64,000 bases of DNA from DSSM01 sp964484125 (GTDB lineage: Bacteria; Bacteroidota; Ignavibacteria; Tepidaquicellales; Tepidaquicellaceae), in the NCBI GenBank assembly GCA_964484125.1, contig CAZAEK010000010.1:1-64000 (forward strand). The letters are read 5' to 3'. Shown here piece by piece: positions 17,610-25,952 of the stretch; within the stretch, counting starts at the first letter, position 1, and each line of letters opens with the position of its first letter. The translations under genes were made by a program, and so were the position numbers. Below the pieces are notes generated by a model. The model was not told the DNA's origin, searched no databases, and was given only the letters and a program-made list of their open reading frames with translations.

Positions 17610-20606
17610 ATGAAAACTTTTACTGAGAGTTTATTGATTCTGATTTTTATTTTTACTTCTTCGCAACTTTATTCTCAAACGCCACCTTATTATAATTATA
17701 CTACAAAAGACGGATTGTGTAATCTGAATGTTGTTGATATTCAGCAGGACGAACTTGGTTATTTATGGTTTACTACAAATCACGGTTTAAGCAGGTTTGA
17801 CGGATATAAATTTGAAAGTTTTTATGATGCTGACGGATTAAATGCCAATAGCCTGACAATAATTGCAATGGGAAGCGGCAACACGTTATACTTTGCATCT
17901 TCAAGGCACGGTATAAGCTATTATAAAAACGGGAAATTCGGAAATTATGAAACAGATGCAAAGCAACAATTTGAAATTTCAAAATTCAGAAGCAGAAATG
18001 ATACAATATTTTTCTTCGAAGATAAAAAAACGTTCAGTTTTATCTACGACCATAAATATCAGAAATATTTTATTGATGAAAAAATAAATAAATTACTTAA
18101 AGATTCTGTTGATCTCGGTTCACTTTTCCTTGGTTCCGGTGGCGAAATATATTTGTTCGGAAACAGCGGTATATATATTGCAGATAACAGAAATCTGAAA
18201 AAAATGAATATTGAAGGATTCAATGACACTCTTGTTCTGACAATGCACGAAGATAAGGATAAAAACCTGTGGATTGGTTCAAGGGGAAAAGTATATGTAG
18301 TAAGAAATAATAAAGTTATTAAGGAAATTGATTTTCCTGAAAAAGAAGGAATTCAAAGAATATTGGTTGACAGCCGTGGAATAACATGGTTTGTAATTGC
18401 GAGTGTTGGTATTTCATATTACAAAAACGGAGAACTTTTTGATATAGGCGATAAACTGAATCTTAAAAAATTCAGACCAACAGACGTATTTGAAGATAAT
18501 CAGAGAAATATATGGATATCTGTTAGCGGTAAGGGAATTTACTGCCTTAATAATTTATATATAACTCAATATACTGAATCTGACGGACTTTCAAATAATT
18601 CAGTACTTACAATTCTTGTAGATAAATTCGGAAGGAAATTAATTGGAACAACTGACGGATTGAATTTGCTTGACGGAGAAAAGTTCTCAAGGGTAAATAT
18701 CGGTCTCAGCAGTACTTTTACTGAATGGATAAGATTTTTGAAAGCCGGCTTTAAAAATAATTATACTGTAAGCCTAACCGGAATGACACAACCATTTCCG
18801 TATTTTTATAAACAATACGGAGAATTTAATATTTCATATTTCCCTTCAAAATTTACATTTCAAACAGATTCAGTAACATATCTATCAGGTAATGAAAATA
18901 AAATAATTAAAATTACAAGAAATAATAACAATTTTACTGAAGAAGAAAGTTTTGATATTTTTGAAGCCGAAAAGAAACCGAAGCAGATTGCTGTAAAAGA
19001 TATTGAAGCAGGGCAGGACGGTACAATATGGATTGGTACAAACAGAGGTCTTGTCAGCAAAAAAGGAGACGAAAGAAAATATTATAATAACGATTCAGTG
19101 TTGAATTCAAATATTTCAGTTATAAGACCTGACAAAGAAAACAGAGTATGGGTAGCCGCTTCATACGGAATAGGCGTAATACTTCCGGACGGGAAAATTT
19201 TATCTTTCAGTAAATCAAACCAATGGGATTTAAGAAATTCACTTTCATTAACATTTGATAATTCTGAAAATGTTTGGATAGGAACTATTGAAGGATTATT
19301 CTGTATTCCAATTGATTCTGTTTTGAAAAATAATATTGCGGGTTATTTATTTCTTAACGAAAATAACGGCTTGCCTTCAAGCTCTGTTTACACAGTTGCT
19401 TATGACGAAAAAGAAAACGAGCTCTGGGCAGGAAGCGTTAACGGAATTGCGAAAATTGAACTGAATAATTTAAATAAATATTTAAAACCGCCTGCAAAAG
19501 TCATAATTAAGAATCTTCAGTTACCGGATACAACTTTAAATAATTTTGACAATATAGAGCTTGATTATACACAGAATAATATAAGATTAAATTATACATC
19601 TCCGAATTTCAACGAACCTAAAAACATAAGATACGAATATAAAATAGGCAGCGAAAATGAAAATCCTGATAAAATAGAATGGAATAAAACAGATAATACA
19701 AACATTGAACTGGCTTCTCTCTCTCCCGACAGATACCGTCTTTTAATCAGAGCAACAGATAATAATTTCAGGAGTGATATAACGACTTTAACCTTTAAAA
19801 TTAATCCACCCTTCTGGAAAACATTATGGTTTTATTTGCTGACAGGGCTTTTCATTATAACAACCGTGGGATTTATTTTCAACAGGCGGATAAAATTCCT
19901 GAAAGATAAAGCAAAGAAAGACCTGGAAATTCAAAGCAGTATTACGGCTTTAAAACATGAGGCACTCTCTGCGTCTATGAATCCGCATTTTATTTTCAAT
20001 ACATTGAATTCGATTCAGTATTATATGACAACTCACAGCAAAGAAGATGCAAATGAATACATTGTGAATTTTTCTCGCCTGATAAGAATGAATTTAGATC
20101 TTGCAGGAAAAACTCTGATACCGCTTGAAACGGAAATCAACAGACTTGAACTTTATCTTAAGTATGAAAAATTAAGATTTGGTGAAAGACTTTTTTCAGA
20201 AATAAAAGTCAGCGATGATATTAATCCGGAAACACTGCAAATTCCCAATATGATACTTCAGCCATTTGTCGAAAATTCAATATGGCATGGATTGCTTCCT
20301 AAACAGGGGAACGGACTTGTATCAGTTGAAATCAAAAGGGGTGAAGTTACAGTTAATAATAACAAACTCTCTGCTGTAATAATCGATATTAAAGATGACG
20401 GAATCGGAATTACTGAAGCGGCAAAGAACAGAAAATCAAATCATATATCAAAGGGACAATCAATAATCAAAGACCGGCTGAAACTATTAGCCCCCGAATA
20501 CGGAGATTTTGAATTTATTACAATCAGAGACAGGCAGGATAAACAGGGAGCAGAAGTAACTATTACCCTTTTACCGAACCATTACATAGAATCGGTAGAA
20601 AATTAA
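17610..20606 (+). CDS. Two-component propeller sensor histidine kinase (LytS-type kinase domain)
   Basis: A 998-residue membrane sensor kinase. A signal peptide (about 1-23) leads to a long periplasmic region of two-component propeller repeats ('DELGYLWFTTNHGLSRFDG', 'DGTIWIGTNRGLV') to about residue 620, then a Y_Y_Y-type beta-sandwich (about 640-725), one transmembrane helix (about 735-757) and a His_kinase domain with 'SMNPHFIFNTLN' (H793 the likely phospho-site). An HATPase domain with 'DDGIGI' follows. This architecture senses extracellular ligands, often glycans, in Bacteroidota. Here the output is the separate LytTR regulator just upstream rather than a fused AraC domain. No polysaccharide-use genes adjoin, so the ligand is unknown. 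Confidence 0.93.
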   Translation: MKTFTESLLILIFIFTSSQLYSQTPPYYNYTTKDGLCNLNVVDIQQDELGYLWFTTNHGLSRFDGYKFESFYDADGLNANSLTIIAMGSGNTLYFASSRHGISYYKNGKFGNYETDAKQQFEISKFRSRNDTIFFFEDKKTFSFIYDHKYQKYFIDEKINKLLKDSVDLGSLFLGSGGEIYLFGNSGIYIADNRNLKKMNIEGFNDTLVLTMHEDKDKNLWIGSRGKVYVVRNNKVIKEIDFPEKEGIQRILVDSRGITWFVIASVGISYYKNGELFDIGDKLNLKKFRPTDVFEDNQRNIWISVSGKGIYCLNNLYITQYTESDGLSNNSVLTILVDKFGRKLIGTTDGLNLLDGEKFSRVNIGLSSTFTEWIRFLKAGFKNNYTVSLTGMTQPFPYFYKQYGEFNISYFPSKFTFQTDSVTYLSGNENKIIKITRNNNNFTEEESFDIFEAEKKPKQIAVKDIEAGQDGTIWIGTNRGLVSKKGDERKYYNNDSVLNSNISVIRPDKENRVWVAASYGIGVILPDGKILSFSKSNQWDLRNSLSLTFDNSENVWIGTIEGLFCIPIDSVLKNNIAGYLFLNENNGLPSSSVYTVAYDEKENELWAGSVNGIAKIELNNLNKYLKPPAKVIIKNLQLPDTTLNNFDNIELDYTQNNIRLNYTSPNFNEPKNIRYEYKIGSENENPDKIEWNKTDNTNIELASLSPDRYRLLIRATDNNFRSDITTLTFKINPPFWKTLWFYLLTGLFIITTVGFIFNRRIKFLKDKAKKDLEIQSSITALKHEALSASMNPHFIFNTLNSIQYYMTTHSKEDANEYIVNFSRLIRMNLDLAGKTLIPLETEINRLELYLKYEKLRFGERLFSEIKVSDDINPETLQIPNMILQPFVENSIWHGLLPKQGNGLVSVEIKRGEVTVNNNKLSAVIIDIKDDGIGITEAAKNRKSNHISKGQSIIKDRLKLLAPEYGDFEFITIRDRQDKQGAEVTITLLPNHYIESVEN

Positions 20607-20633
20607 AATAAAAAGAATCGGATTTCAGAAAGG

Positions 20634-20667
20634 ATCTCCTTACTAAGCGGGAGCTTAGTAAGGAGAT
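20634..20667. repeat. Perfect 15-bp hairpin between convergent genes
   Basis: ATCTCCTTACTAAGC (20634-20648) and GCTTAGTAAGGAGAT (20653-20667) are exact reverse complements around the loop GGGA. It lies between the 3' ends of the kinase and the TonB receptor, where a bidirectional terminator is expected, yet neither side has a T tract. It may be a terminator of another type or a dispersed palindromic element. Confidence 0.7.
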
Positions 20668-20685
20668 ATAAAATTCATAAACCTT

Positions 20686-23064
20686 TTAAAATTCCAGTGC
20701 CGCTTTGAAATAGAAGTTTCTGCCCGGCTCTGCATAAATTGTGCCGCGGTTTGAAGAGAGATGATTCCTGTATTGTAAATCAAAAATATTTTCCACACCT
20801 GCAAAAAGTCTGACCGTACCGTAATTAAGATTAAATGGAGCAGAACTTAAATTCAGATTGAACACACCATATCCCGGCGTTGATAGTTCGCCTGATGCAG
20901 TATTATCCTGTCTGTCAAACAAAACAGCGTTAAGATCTGCTATTAAATATTTAAAGAATTGTCCTTTAATTCCGATTCTTCCGTTTAATGGCGGAATCTG
21001 AGGGAGGTTTGTACTGTTTTCTGTATCTTCGCCCCTTGCATAAGATAATGTTGCATAACCAACGTAGTTTCCATAAAAATTATACATTACATCAAAATCA
21101 AATCCATATATTATTGATTTTCCGATATTCTGTTTGATTAAAGCATTTCTGTTTTCATAAGTGCCGGGTTGTTCAACTACTAAATCCGTAAAAAAGTTTG
21201 CAAATATATTTCCAGTGAAAGATAATCTCTGCATCCATAATCTTGTCCCGATATCGAAAAATAATCCCTGTTCAGGATTCAAATCCGGATTGCCAACCCT
21301 TAATACACTTCCTAAATCAATATACTGATATCTTTCTTCCATAGAAGGAGAGCGGAATGAACGTGATACATTAAGAGTAAAATCAATATTATTGAATGCA
21401 TTATATAACAAACCCATACTACCGCTCCAGCTGAAGTTATCTACATCCCTTGCTTCCCAGATTACTTTCTGCCCAGTCGGTGTCGGGTTATAAACTCCGT
21501 TTGTAATTTCATAAACAGGTTGTAGTGTCTTTGAGTTAGTTACATTAATTTTATCTACTCTTGCTCCGAGTGTAAGTTTAAGTTTATCTACGGGCAGTTT
21601 TATATCATCCTGTGCAAAAAATCCCATACTCCTGTATGAAGCGTCCGGAATAGGTTTTTCACCTGTAGTTTTATTTATGACTGATTTTACCGTATCGCCA
21701 ACATTGCTTAGGTTTTCAATTTTCTCGATTCGCTGACGGTTCGAATTAAGATTCCTTTGCCAGATGTCAATTCCTGCAACAAGATAATGACCATTAAAAG
21801 GTACCCAGTCGGTTTGTAGCTGAATTCCGTTAACATAATGCTTCCCAACGGGTAATATTTTTTCAACAGTAATTCTTTGTTTCGGAGTATTCCCGCTTGC
21901 CGGTTTTATTGTAACCTGATATGGAATATTTTCTACATCACGTAAAATATAAGTATAGAAATATTTAACAGAAATATTTTTTAATGAGGTAAACAGATTT
22001 TTAATTCTATACTCTGCTGCATAAGAATCCCTGATTTCTCTTGGATATGTTACTTTTGCCTGATTCGGGAAAAGCGGATACCCACCTGGAATTCCTATAT
22101 CATAACCATCGTATCTCTGATAGGAAATTTTCAGTTCGTGATTTTTAAATGGAATAAATCCTGCAGTTGTCGAAATGAAATAATCTCTGAACTGACTGTT
22201 TTTCAGTTCTCCCTGAGGAGTTTTTAAATTGTCCGCTTTTCTATAGGTACCGTTAATTTTGAAAAACCATCTCGAATCTGAAAAATCTAACCCTATTTTT
22301 CCAAGTCCGTTATTATTTACAGAATTATAACCACCAAGCAATGAACCACTGAAAAATTTTGAAGCATTGAATATTCCGCCTTTGGTAATAATATTTACTA
22401 CACCACCTGTTGCGCCGGTTCCATATAAAGTTGATGAACCGCCCTTAATTACTTCAATTCTTTCAATATCAGTTAGGTCTATCATAGAAAGTCTCGCATT
22501 TACATCTGTTGCAGTTTCAATTCTGTTCCCGTCAACAAGCGTTACTACGTTGTATTTGCTTAAACCCCTGATGTTTATATCTGTTCCCCAGACGCCGTCA
22601 CGTGTGATTGACAAACCCGGCTTTGAAGTTAAAATTTCAGGAACGGAATTCGAAGGCGAACGAAGGATATAGTCAGAGCCAACAATTTCCAATGGCATTG
22701 GTATATTTTTAATCATCTGTTCATGGCGGATACTTGTAACAGTTATTTCACCCGTTTCAACCGGTGAATATTTCATTGAAAATTTAAGTTCTGTAGAATT
22801 GTTATCTGCCGTTATTTCTTTTTGAATTGTTTCATATCCGATGTATGAAACTGTTAAAATATATTTCCCGTATGGGATTTTTTCAAAAACGAAATTCCCG
22901 TTATAAGACGATGCTGTTTTATAACCGCCCGATAGTTCAACAATTGCCCCTGATAATCCTGTACCCGATTCTGCATCTGTTATAGTGCCTGATATTTTAT
23001 AACTTTGTGCAATTAAAATTACGGGTAAAAAAATGAAAATCAAAAATGTAAATAAATTTTTCAA
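20686..23064 (-). CDS. TonB-dependent outer-membrane receptor
   Basis: A 792-residue receptor. After a signal peptide (about 1-20) comes a carboxypeptidase-regulatory-like beta-sandwich (about 22-105, 'GTITDAESGTGLSGAIVEL'), then a plug domain (about 115-225, with 'VVTLVDGNRIET' and 'IERIEVIKGGSSTLYGTGATGG') and a 22-strand-type barrel ending 'FYFKAALEF' with the terminal phenylalanine required by BAM. It imports a scarce nutrient across the outer membrane using TonB energy; the substrate (metal chelate, cobalamin or other) cannot be read from the sequence. No SusD partner is adjacent, which argues against glycan uptake. The start is a TTG at 23064 with AAAGGA 8 bases upstream. Confidence 0.93.
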   Translation of the reverse strand: MKNLFTFLIFIFLPVILIAQSYKISGTITDAESGTGLSGAIVELSGGYKTASSYNGNFVFEKIPYGKYILTVSYIGYETIQKEITADNNSTELKFSMKYSPVETGEITVTSIRHEQMIKNIPMPLEIVGSDYILRSPSNSVPEILTSKPGLSITRDGVWGTDINIRGLSKYNVVTLVDGNRIETATDVNARLSMIDLTDIERIEVIKGGSSTLYGTGATGGVVNIITKGGIFNASKFFSGSLLGGYNSVNNNGLGKIGLDFSDSRWFFKINGTYRKADNLKTPQGELKNSQFRDYFISTTAGFIPFKNHELKISYQRYDGYDIGIPGGYPLFPNQAKVTYPREIRDSYAAEYRIKNLFTSLKNISVKYFYTYILRDVENIPYQVTIKPASGNTPKQRITVEKILPVGKHYVNGIQLQTDWVPFNGHYLVAGIDIWQRNLNSNRQRIEKIENLSNVGDTVKSVINKTTGEKPIPDASYRSMGFFAQDDIKLPVDKLKLTLGARVDKINVTNSKTLQPVYEITNGVYNPTPTGQKVIWEARDVDNFSWSGSMGLLYNAFNNIDFTLNVSRSFRSPSMEERYQYIDLGSVLRVGNPDLNPEQGLFFDIGTRLWMQRLSFTGNIFANFFTDLVVEQPGTYENRNALIKQNIGKSIIYGFDFDVMYNFYGNYVGYATLSYARGEDTENSTNLPQIPPLNGRIGIKGQFFKYLIADLNAVLFDRQDNTASGELSTPGYGVFNLNLSSAPFNLNYGTVRLFAGVENIFDLQYRNHLSSNRGTIYAEPGRNFYFKAALEF

Positions 23065-23151
23065 AATATGTCCTTTTTATTTAATAAAATATTTGTGCGT
23101 GTTAATAAGGTAAATCATATTACAAAACTAAATAAATATTTCAATTTTTTC

Positions 23152-23167
23152 TTTGATTTAGGTCACA
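23152..23167 (+). promoter_or_regulatory. Possible CRP/FNR-family operator
   Basis: TTTGA-tttagg-TCACA (23152-23167) is close to the CRP consensus TGTGA-N6-TCACA. It sits between the divergent TonB receptor and GroES-like genes, 27 bases before the latter's ATG. It is one match in AT-rich DNA; no regulator gene of this family is in the window. Confidence 0.25.
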
Positions 23168-23193
23168 TATTTTTAAAATAAATTTTTATTACA

Positions 23194-23556
23194 ATGGTTG
23201 ATATAAGAAATTTAATAATTATAGGCGACAGGGTTTTAATAAAACCGCTTGCCGACGAAGGAAAAACGAAATCAGGTTTATATTTGCCGCCCGGAGTAAA
23301 AGAAAAAGAAGTGGTTCAGTCCGGATATATAATGAAAATAGGTCCGGGATATCCCGTTCCTCAGTCTCAGGACGATTTCGATGAATCTTGGAAAAGGAAA
23401 AACGAAGAAAATGTGAGATACATTCCTCTTCAGGTAAAAGAGGGAGACCTTGCTATTTTTTTACAGAAAGGAGCAGTAGAAATTGTTTACCGCGAAGAAA
23501 AATATTTTATAGTTCCTCAGCACCTGATTCTTATGGTTGAAAGGGAGGAGTTTTAA
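23194..23556 (+). CDS. GroES-like co-chaperonin, solo copy
   Basis: A 120-residue protein of the GroES fold: 'IIIGDRVLIKPL' at the start, 'KSGLYLPPG' at the place of the family's first beta hairpin, and 'GDLAIFLQKGAVEIVYREEKYFIVPQHLILMV' forming the closing strands. Housekeeping GroES is about 95 residues and lies next to groEL. This one has an insert of about 20 residues after the mobile-loop region ('YPVPQSQDDFDESWKRKNEE') and no groEL beside it. The mobile-loop sequence 'EKEVVQSGYIMKIG' differs from the usual pattern. It may be an alternative co-chaperonin or a GroES-derived protein with another job. It is followed after 4 bases by a PLP-enzyme gene. Confidence 0.8.
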   Translation: MVDIRNLIIIGDRVLIKPLADEGKTKSGLYLPPGVKEKEVVQSGYIMKIGPGYPVPQSQDDFDESWKRKNEENVRYIPLQVKEGDLAIFLQKGAVEIVYREEKYFIVPQHLILMVEREEF

Positions 23557-23560
23557 TTAA

Positions 23561-24511
23561 TTGGAAATTACTCCGTGCGAAATATTAACTGCTCACGAGA
23601 GAATAAAAGAATTTATTCATAACACTCCTGTATTAACTTCGGAATTGATAAATGAAATATCCGGTGCAAATCTTTTTTTCAAATGTGAAAATTTTCAGAA
23701 GATAGGTGCATTTAAAATACGCGGTGGATTAAATGCAGCTCTTCAATTGCCTGTTGAAAAATTAAAAAACGGAATTTCTACACACTCTTCCGGAAATCAC
23801 GCTCAGGCAATAGCTTACGCGGCAAAGGTGCTTGATACTAAAGCTTTTATTGTAATGCCTGATAATTCTCCCTCTGTTAAAATTAATGCTGTTAAGGGTT
23901 ACGGAGCGGAAATATTTTTTTGTGAACCGACATTACAGGCAAGGGAAGATACTATGAAAGAAGTTATCTCAAAAACAGGCGCCGAATTTATCCATCCCTA
24001 TAATGATGAACGGATAATAGCAGGGCAGGCAACCGCAGCAAAAGAATTGATTGAATATTTTGAAGAAAATTATAAGAACAGATTTGATGCAATTTTTGCT
24101 CCCGTAGGTGGTGGTGGCTTATTATCAGGCACACTCCTGAGTGCAGAATATTTTTCAAATGGGACAAAAGTATTTGCCGGCGAACCGGAAGGCGCTGCAG
24201 ATGCAGTGCTTTCAATAAAATCAGGGAAAATTGAAAAAGCTCCGTATATTAAAACTATTGCCGATGGATTGCTTACAACTCTTGGCGATAAAACATTGCC
24301 AATAATCAAAAAGTATGTGCGGGAAATTATATTAGTAAATGATGATGAGATTTTATCGGCGTTGTATTTAATTTACGAAAGAATGAAAATTGTTGTTGAG
24401 CCAAGCAGTGCAGTGGCTTTTGCCGCTTTTTTAAAAAGGCGTAATGAATTTGCAGGCAGGAATATCGGAATTATTTTATCCGGCGGGAATGTGGACTTAA
24501 AAAGTTTGTAA
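23561..24511 (+). CDS. PLP-dependent threonine/serine dehydratase or serine racemase
   Basis: A 316-residue fold-type II PLP enzyme. The Schiff-base lysine is K52 in 'FQKIGAFKIRG'; 'SSGNHAQAIAYAAK' and the phosphate-binding 'GGGGLLSG' are typical of catabolic threonine dehydratase and serine racemase. It would deaminate threonine or serine, or racemise serine; the two cannot be separated here. It lacks the C-terminal ACT regulatory domain of biosynthetic IlvA. The start is TTG at 23561, supported by the strong Shine-Dalgarno GGGAGGAG just upstream. Oddly, its last codons and stop lie inside a 9-bp repeat array, giving the ending '...LKSL'. Confidence 0.88.
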   Translation: MEITPCEILTAHERIKEFIHNTPVLTSELINEISGANLFFKCENFQKIGAFKIRGGLNAALQLPVEKLKNGISTHSSGNHAQAIAYAAKVLDTKAFIVMPDNSPSVKINAVKGYGAEIFFCEPTLQAREDTMKEVISKTGAEFIHPYNDERIIAGQATAAKELIEYFEENYKNRFDAIFAPVGGGGLLSGTLLSAEYFSNGTKVFAGEPEGAADAVLSIKSGKIEKAPYIKTIADGLLTTLGDKTLPIIKKYVREIILVNDDEILSALYLIYERMKIVVEPSSAVAFAAFLKRRNEFAGRNIGIILSGGNVDLKSL

Positions 24512-24553
24512 AGTTTGTAAAGTTTATCAAGTTTGTAAAGTTTATCAAGTTTT
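24502..24553 (+). repeat. 9-bp-period tandem array (AAGTTTRTM)
   Basis: Consecutive 9-base units AAGTTTGTA, AAGTTTGTA, AAGTTTATC, AAGTTTGTA, AAGTTTATC and a partial unit run from 24502. The first unit contains the final codons of the dehydratase gene, and its stop codon (24509-24511) spans the junction of the first two units. Confidence 0.92.
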
Positions 24554-24630
24554 CGACTCCGTTAGGAGTCGTATGTTTGTAGAATAGGAATGAAAAAAAC
24601 ACTGACCCCGTATGGGTCATACGTTTGTAG
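24554..24630. repeat. Two palindrome-plus-TRYGTTTGTAG elements
   Basis: Two copies of one design: a 16-18-base imperfect palindrome followed by a fixed 11-base tail. Copy one is CGACTCCGTTAGGAGTCG with tail TATGTTTGTAG (24554-24582). Copy two is TGACCCCGTATGGGTCA with tail TACGTTTGTAG (24603-24630). The arms differ but keep complementarity, so the structure is conserved rather than the sequence. This resembles dispersed REP-like elements seen in Bacteroidota intergenic regions. Confidence 0.75.
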
Positions 24631-24635
24631 CAATT

Positions 24636-25829
24636 CTAAGATACTTTTTCCGCGATAGTTTTTCCTATTGAAAAACACGAAGTTGCCGCCGGCGAAGGCG
24701 CATTACAAACATGAATTACATTTTCTTTTTCAACAAATAAAAAATCATCAATCAAATTTCCGTTACTGTCGCATGCCTGTGCACGTATCCCTGCACCTCC
24801 CGGCTCAAGATCTGAAGATTGAATATCTGGAATTAACCTCTGAAGAGATTTAACAAAAGCAGGTTTTGAATATGAACGGTAAAATTCCATTAATCCTGTT
24901 TTCCAGAATTTTACTGCAATCGTCAGAAAACCTTTCCAGAACAGACTATCTGAAAGGTCAATGAAATCAATATCAAATTTATCATATCCTTCACGTTTGA
25001 ATGCAAAAACCGCATTAGGACCTGCTTCCACTTTTCCGTCAATCATACGCGTAAAATGTACTCCGAGAAAAGGGAATTGCGGATCCGGTACTGGATAAAT
25101 AAGATTTTTCACCAGACTTCTTCTTGAAGGTTTAATGGTATAATACTCACCCCTGAAAGGTACTATTTTAATATTGATTTCCGGATTTGTCATTTTTGCA
25201 ACCCTGTCAGACTGCAATCCTGCGCAGGTTATTAAATTTCCGGCTTCGTAGTATCCACGATTAGTGATAACTTCTACCGCAGATGTATGAACCTTTATGG
25301 CGACAAGTTTTTCATCAAACCTCAATTCAGTACCTTTATCTTCAAGTAGTTCCTTGATTTTTTGTGAAACAATTTTGTAGTCAATAATACCGGTTTGCGG
25401 TACTAATATGCCTTTAATTCCATGAACATGCGGTTCAATTTCTTTTAATTCATCTTCGCTAAGCTGTTTCAATCCCTCAAGTTCGTTTTCAATACCACGT
25501 TTATACAAATTGTTTAATCCCTGAAGTTCGTGAGTATCGGTAGCCACAATAACCTTTCCGCATATATCATATCCGATTTTGTATTCATCGCAAAAATCAA
25601 GAAGCATTTTATAACCACGCCTGCAATTAACCGCTTTCAGACTTCCGGGTTTGTAATAAATCCCTGAGTGAATAACGCCGCTGTTATTTCCTGTCTGATG
25701 TTTTGCAACTCCGTTTTCTTTTTCAATGATACAGAGTTTAAGAAATGGATTTTTTTTTATGAGTTCAAATGCAGTCGCAAGCCCTACTATACCGGCTCCG
25801 ATAATGATAACGTCAAACTTTTTAGTCAT
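24636..25829 (-). CDS. lhgO: L-2-hydroxyglutarate oxidase family FAD enzyme
   Basis: A 397-residue DAO-fold flavoprotein. It opens with the FAD-binding 'DVIIIGAGIVGLATAFEL' and then 'KHQTGNNSGVIHSGIYYKPGSLKA', the signature of the LhgO/YgaF subfamily that oxidises L-2-hydroxyglutarate to 2-oxoglutarate; the C-terminal 'GGAGIRAQA' also fits. It probably acts at the membrane and feeds electrons to the quinone pool. It is a single gene, convergent with the dehydratase and separated from it by the repeat block. Confidence 0.88.
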   Translation of the reverse strand: MTKKFDVIIIGAGIVGLATAFELIKKNPFLKLCIIEKENGVAKHQTGNNSGVIHSGIYYKPGSLKAVNCRRGYKMLLDFCDEYKIGYDICGKVIVATDTHELQGLNNLYKRGIENELEGLKQLSEDELKEIEPHVHGIKGILVPQTGIIDYKIVSQKIKELLEDKGTELRFDEKLVAIKVHTSAVEVITNRGYYEAGNLITCAGLQSDRVAKMTNPEINIKIVPFRGEYYTIKPSRRSLVKNLIYPVPDPQFPFLGVHFTRMIDGKVEAGPNAVFAFKREGYDKFDIDFIDLSDSLFWKGFLTIAVKFWKTGLMEFYRSYSKPAFVKSLQRLIPDIQSSDLEPGGAGIRAQACDSNGNLIDDFLFVEKENVIHVCNAPSPAATSCFSIGKTIAEKVS

Positions 25830-25952
25830 TTTAATAAATTTGGAATAAAAATCGGCAAATAATTTTAAGAAATAAATTCAGAAATATGTCTCTTAAAAAC
25901 AACTATTTTTTAAAAATTATATTAATTAATTTTAAAAAATTCATTTTTTGTT

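Noticed and set aside
23065..23193. Cobalamin or other riboswitch before the TonB receptor
   Set aside because: The leader is short and AT-only, with no B12-box-like sequence or conserved stems.
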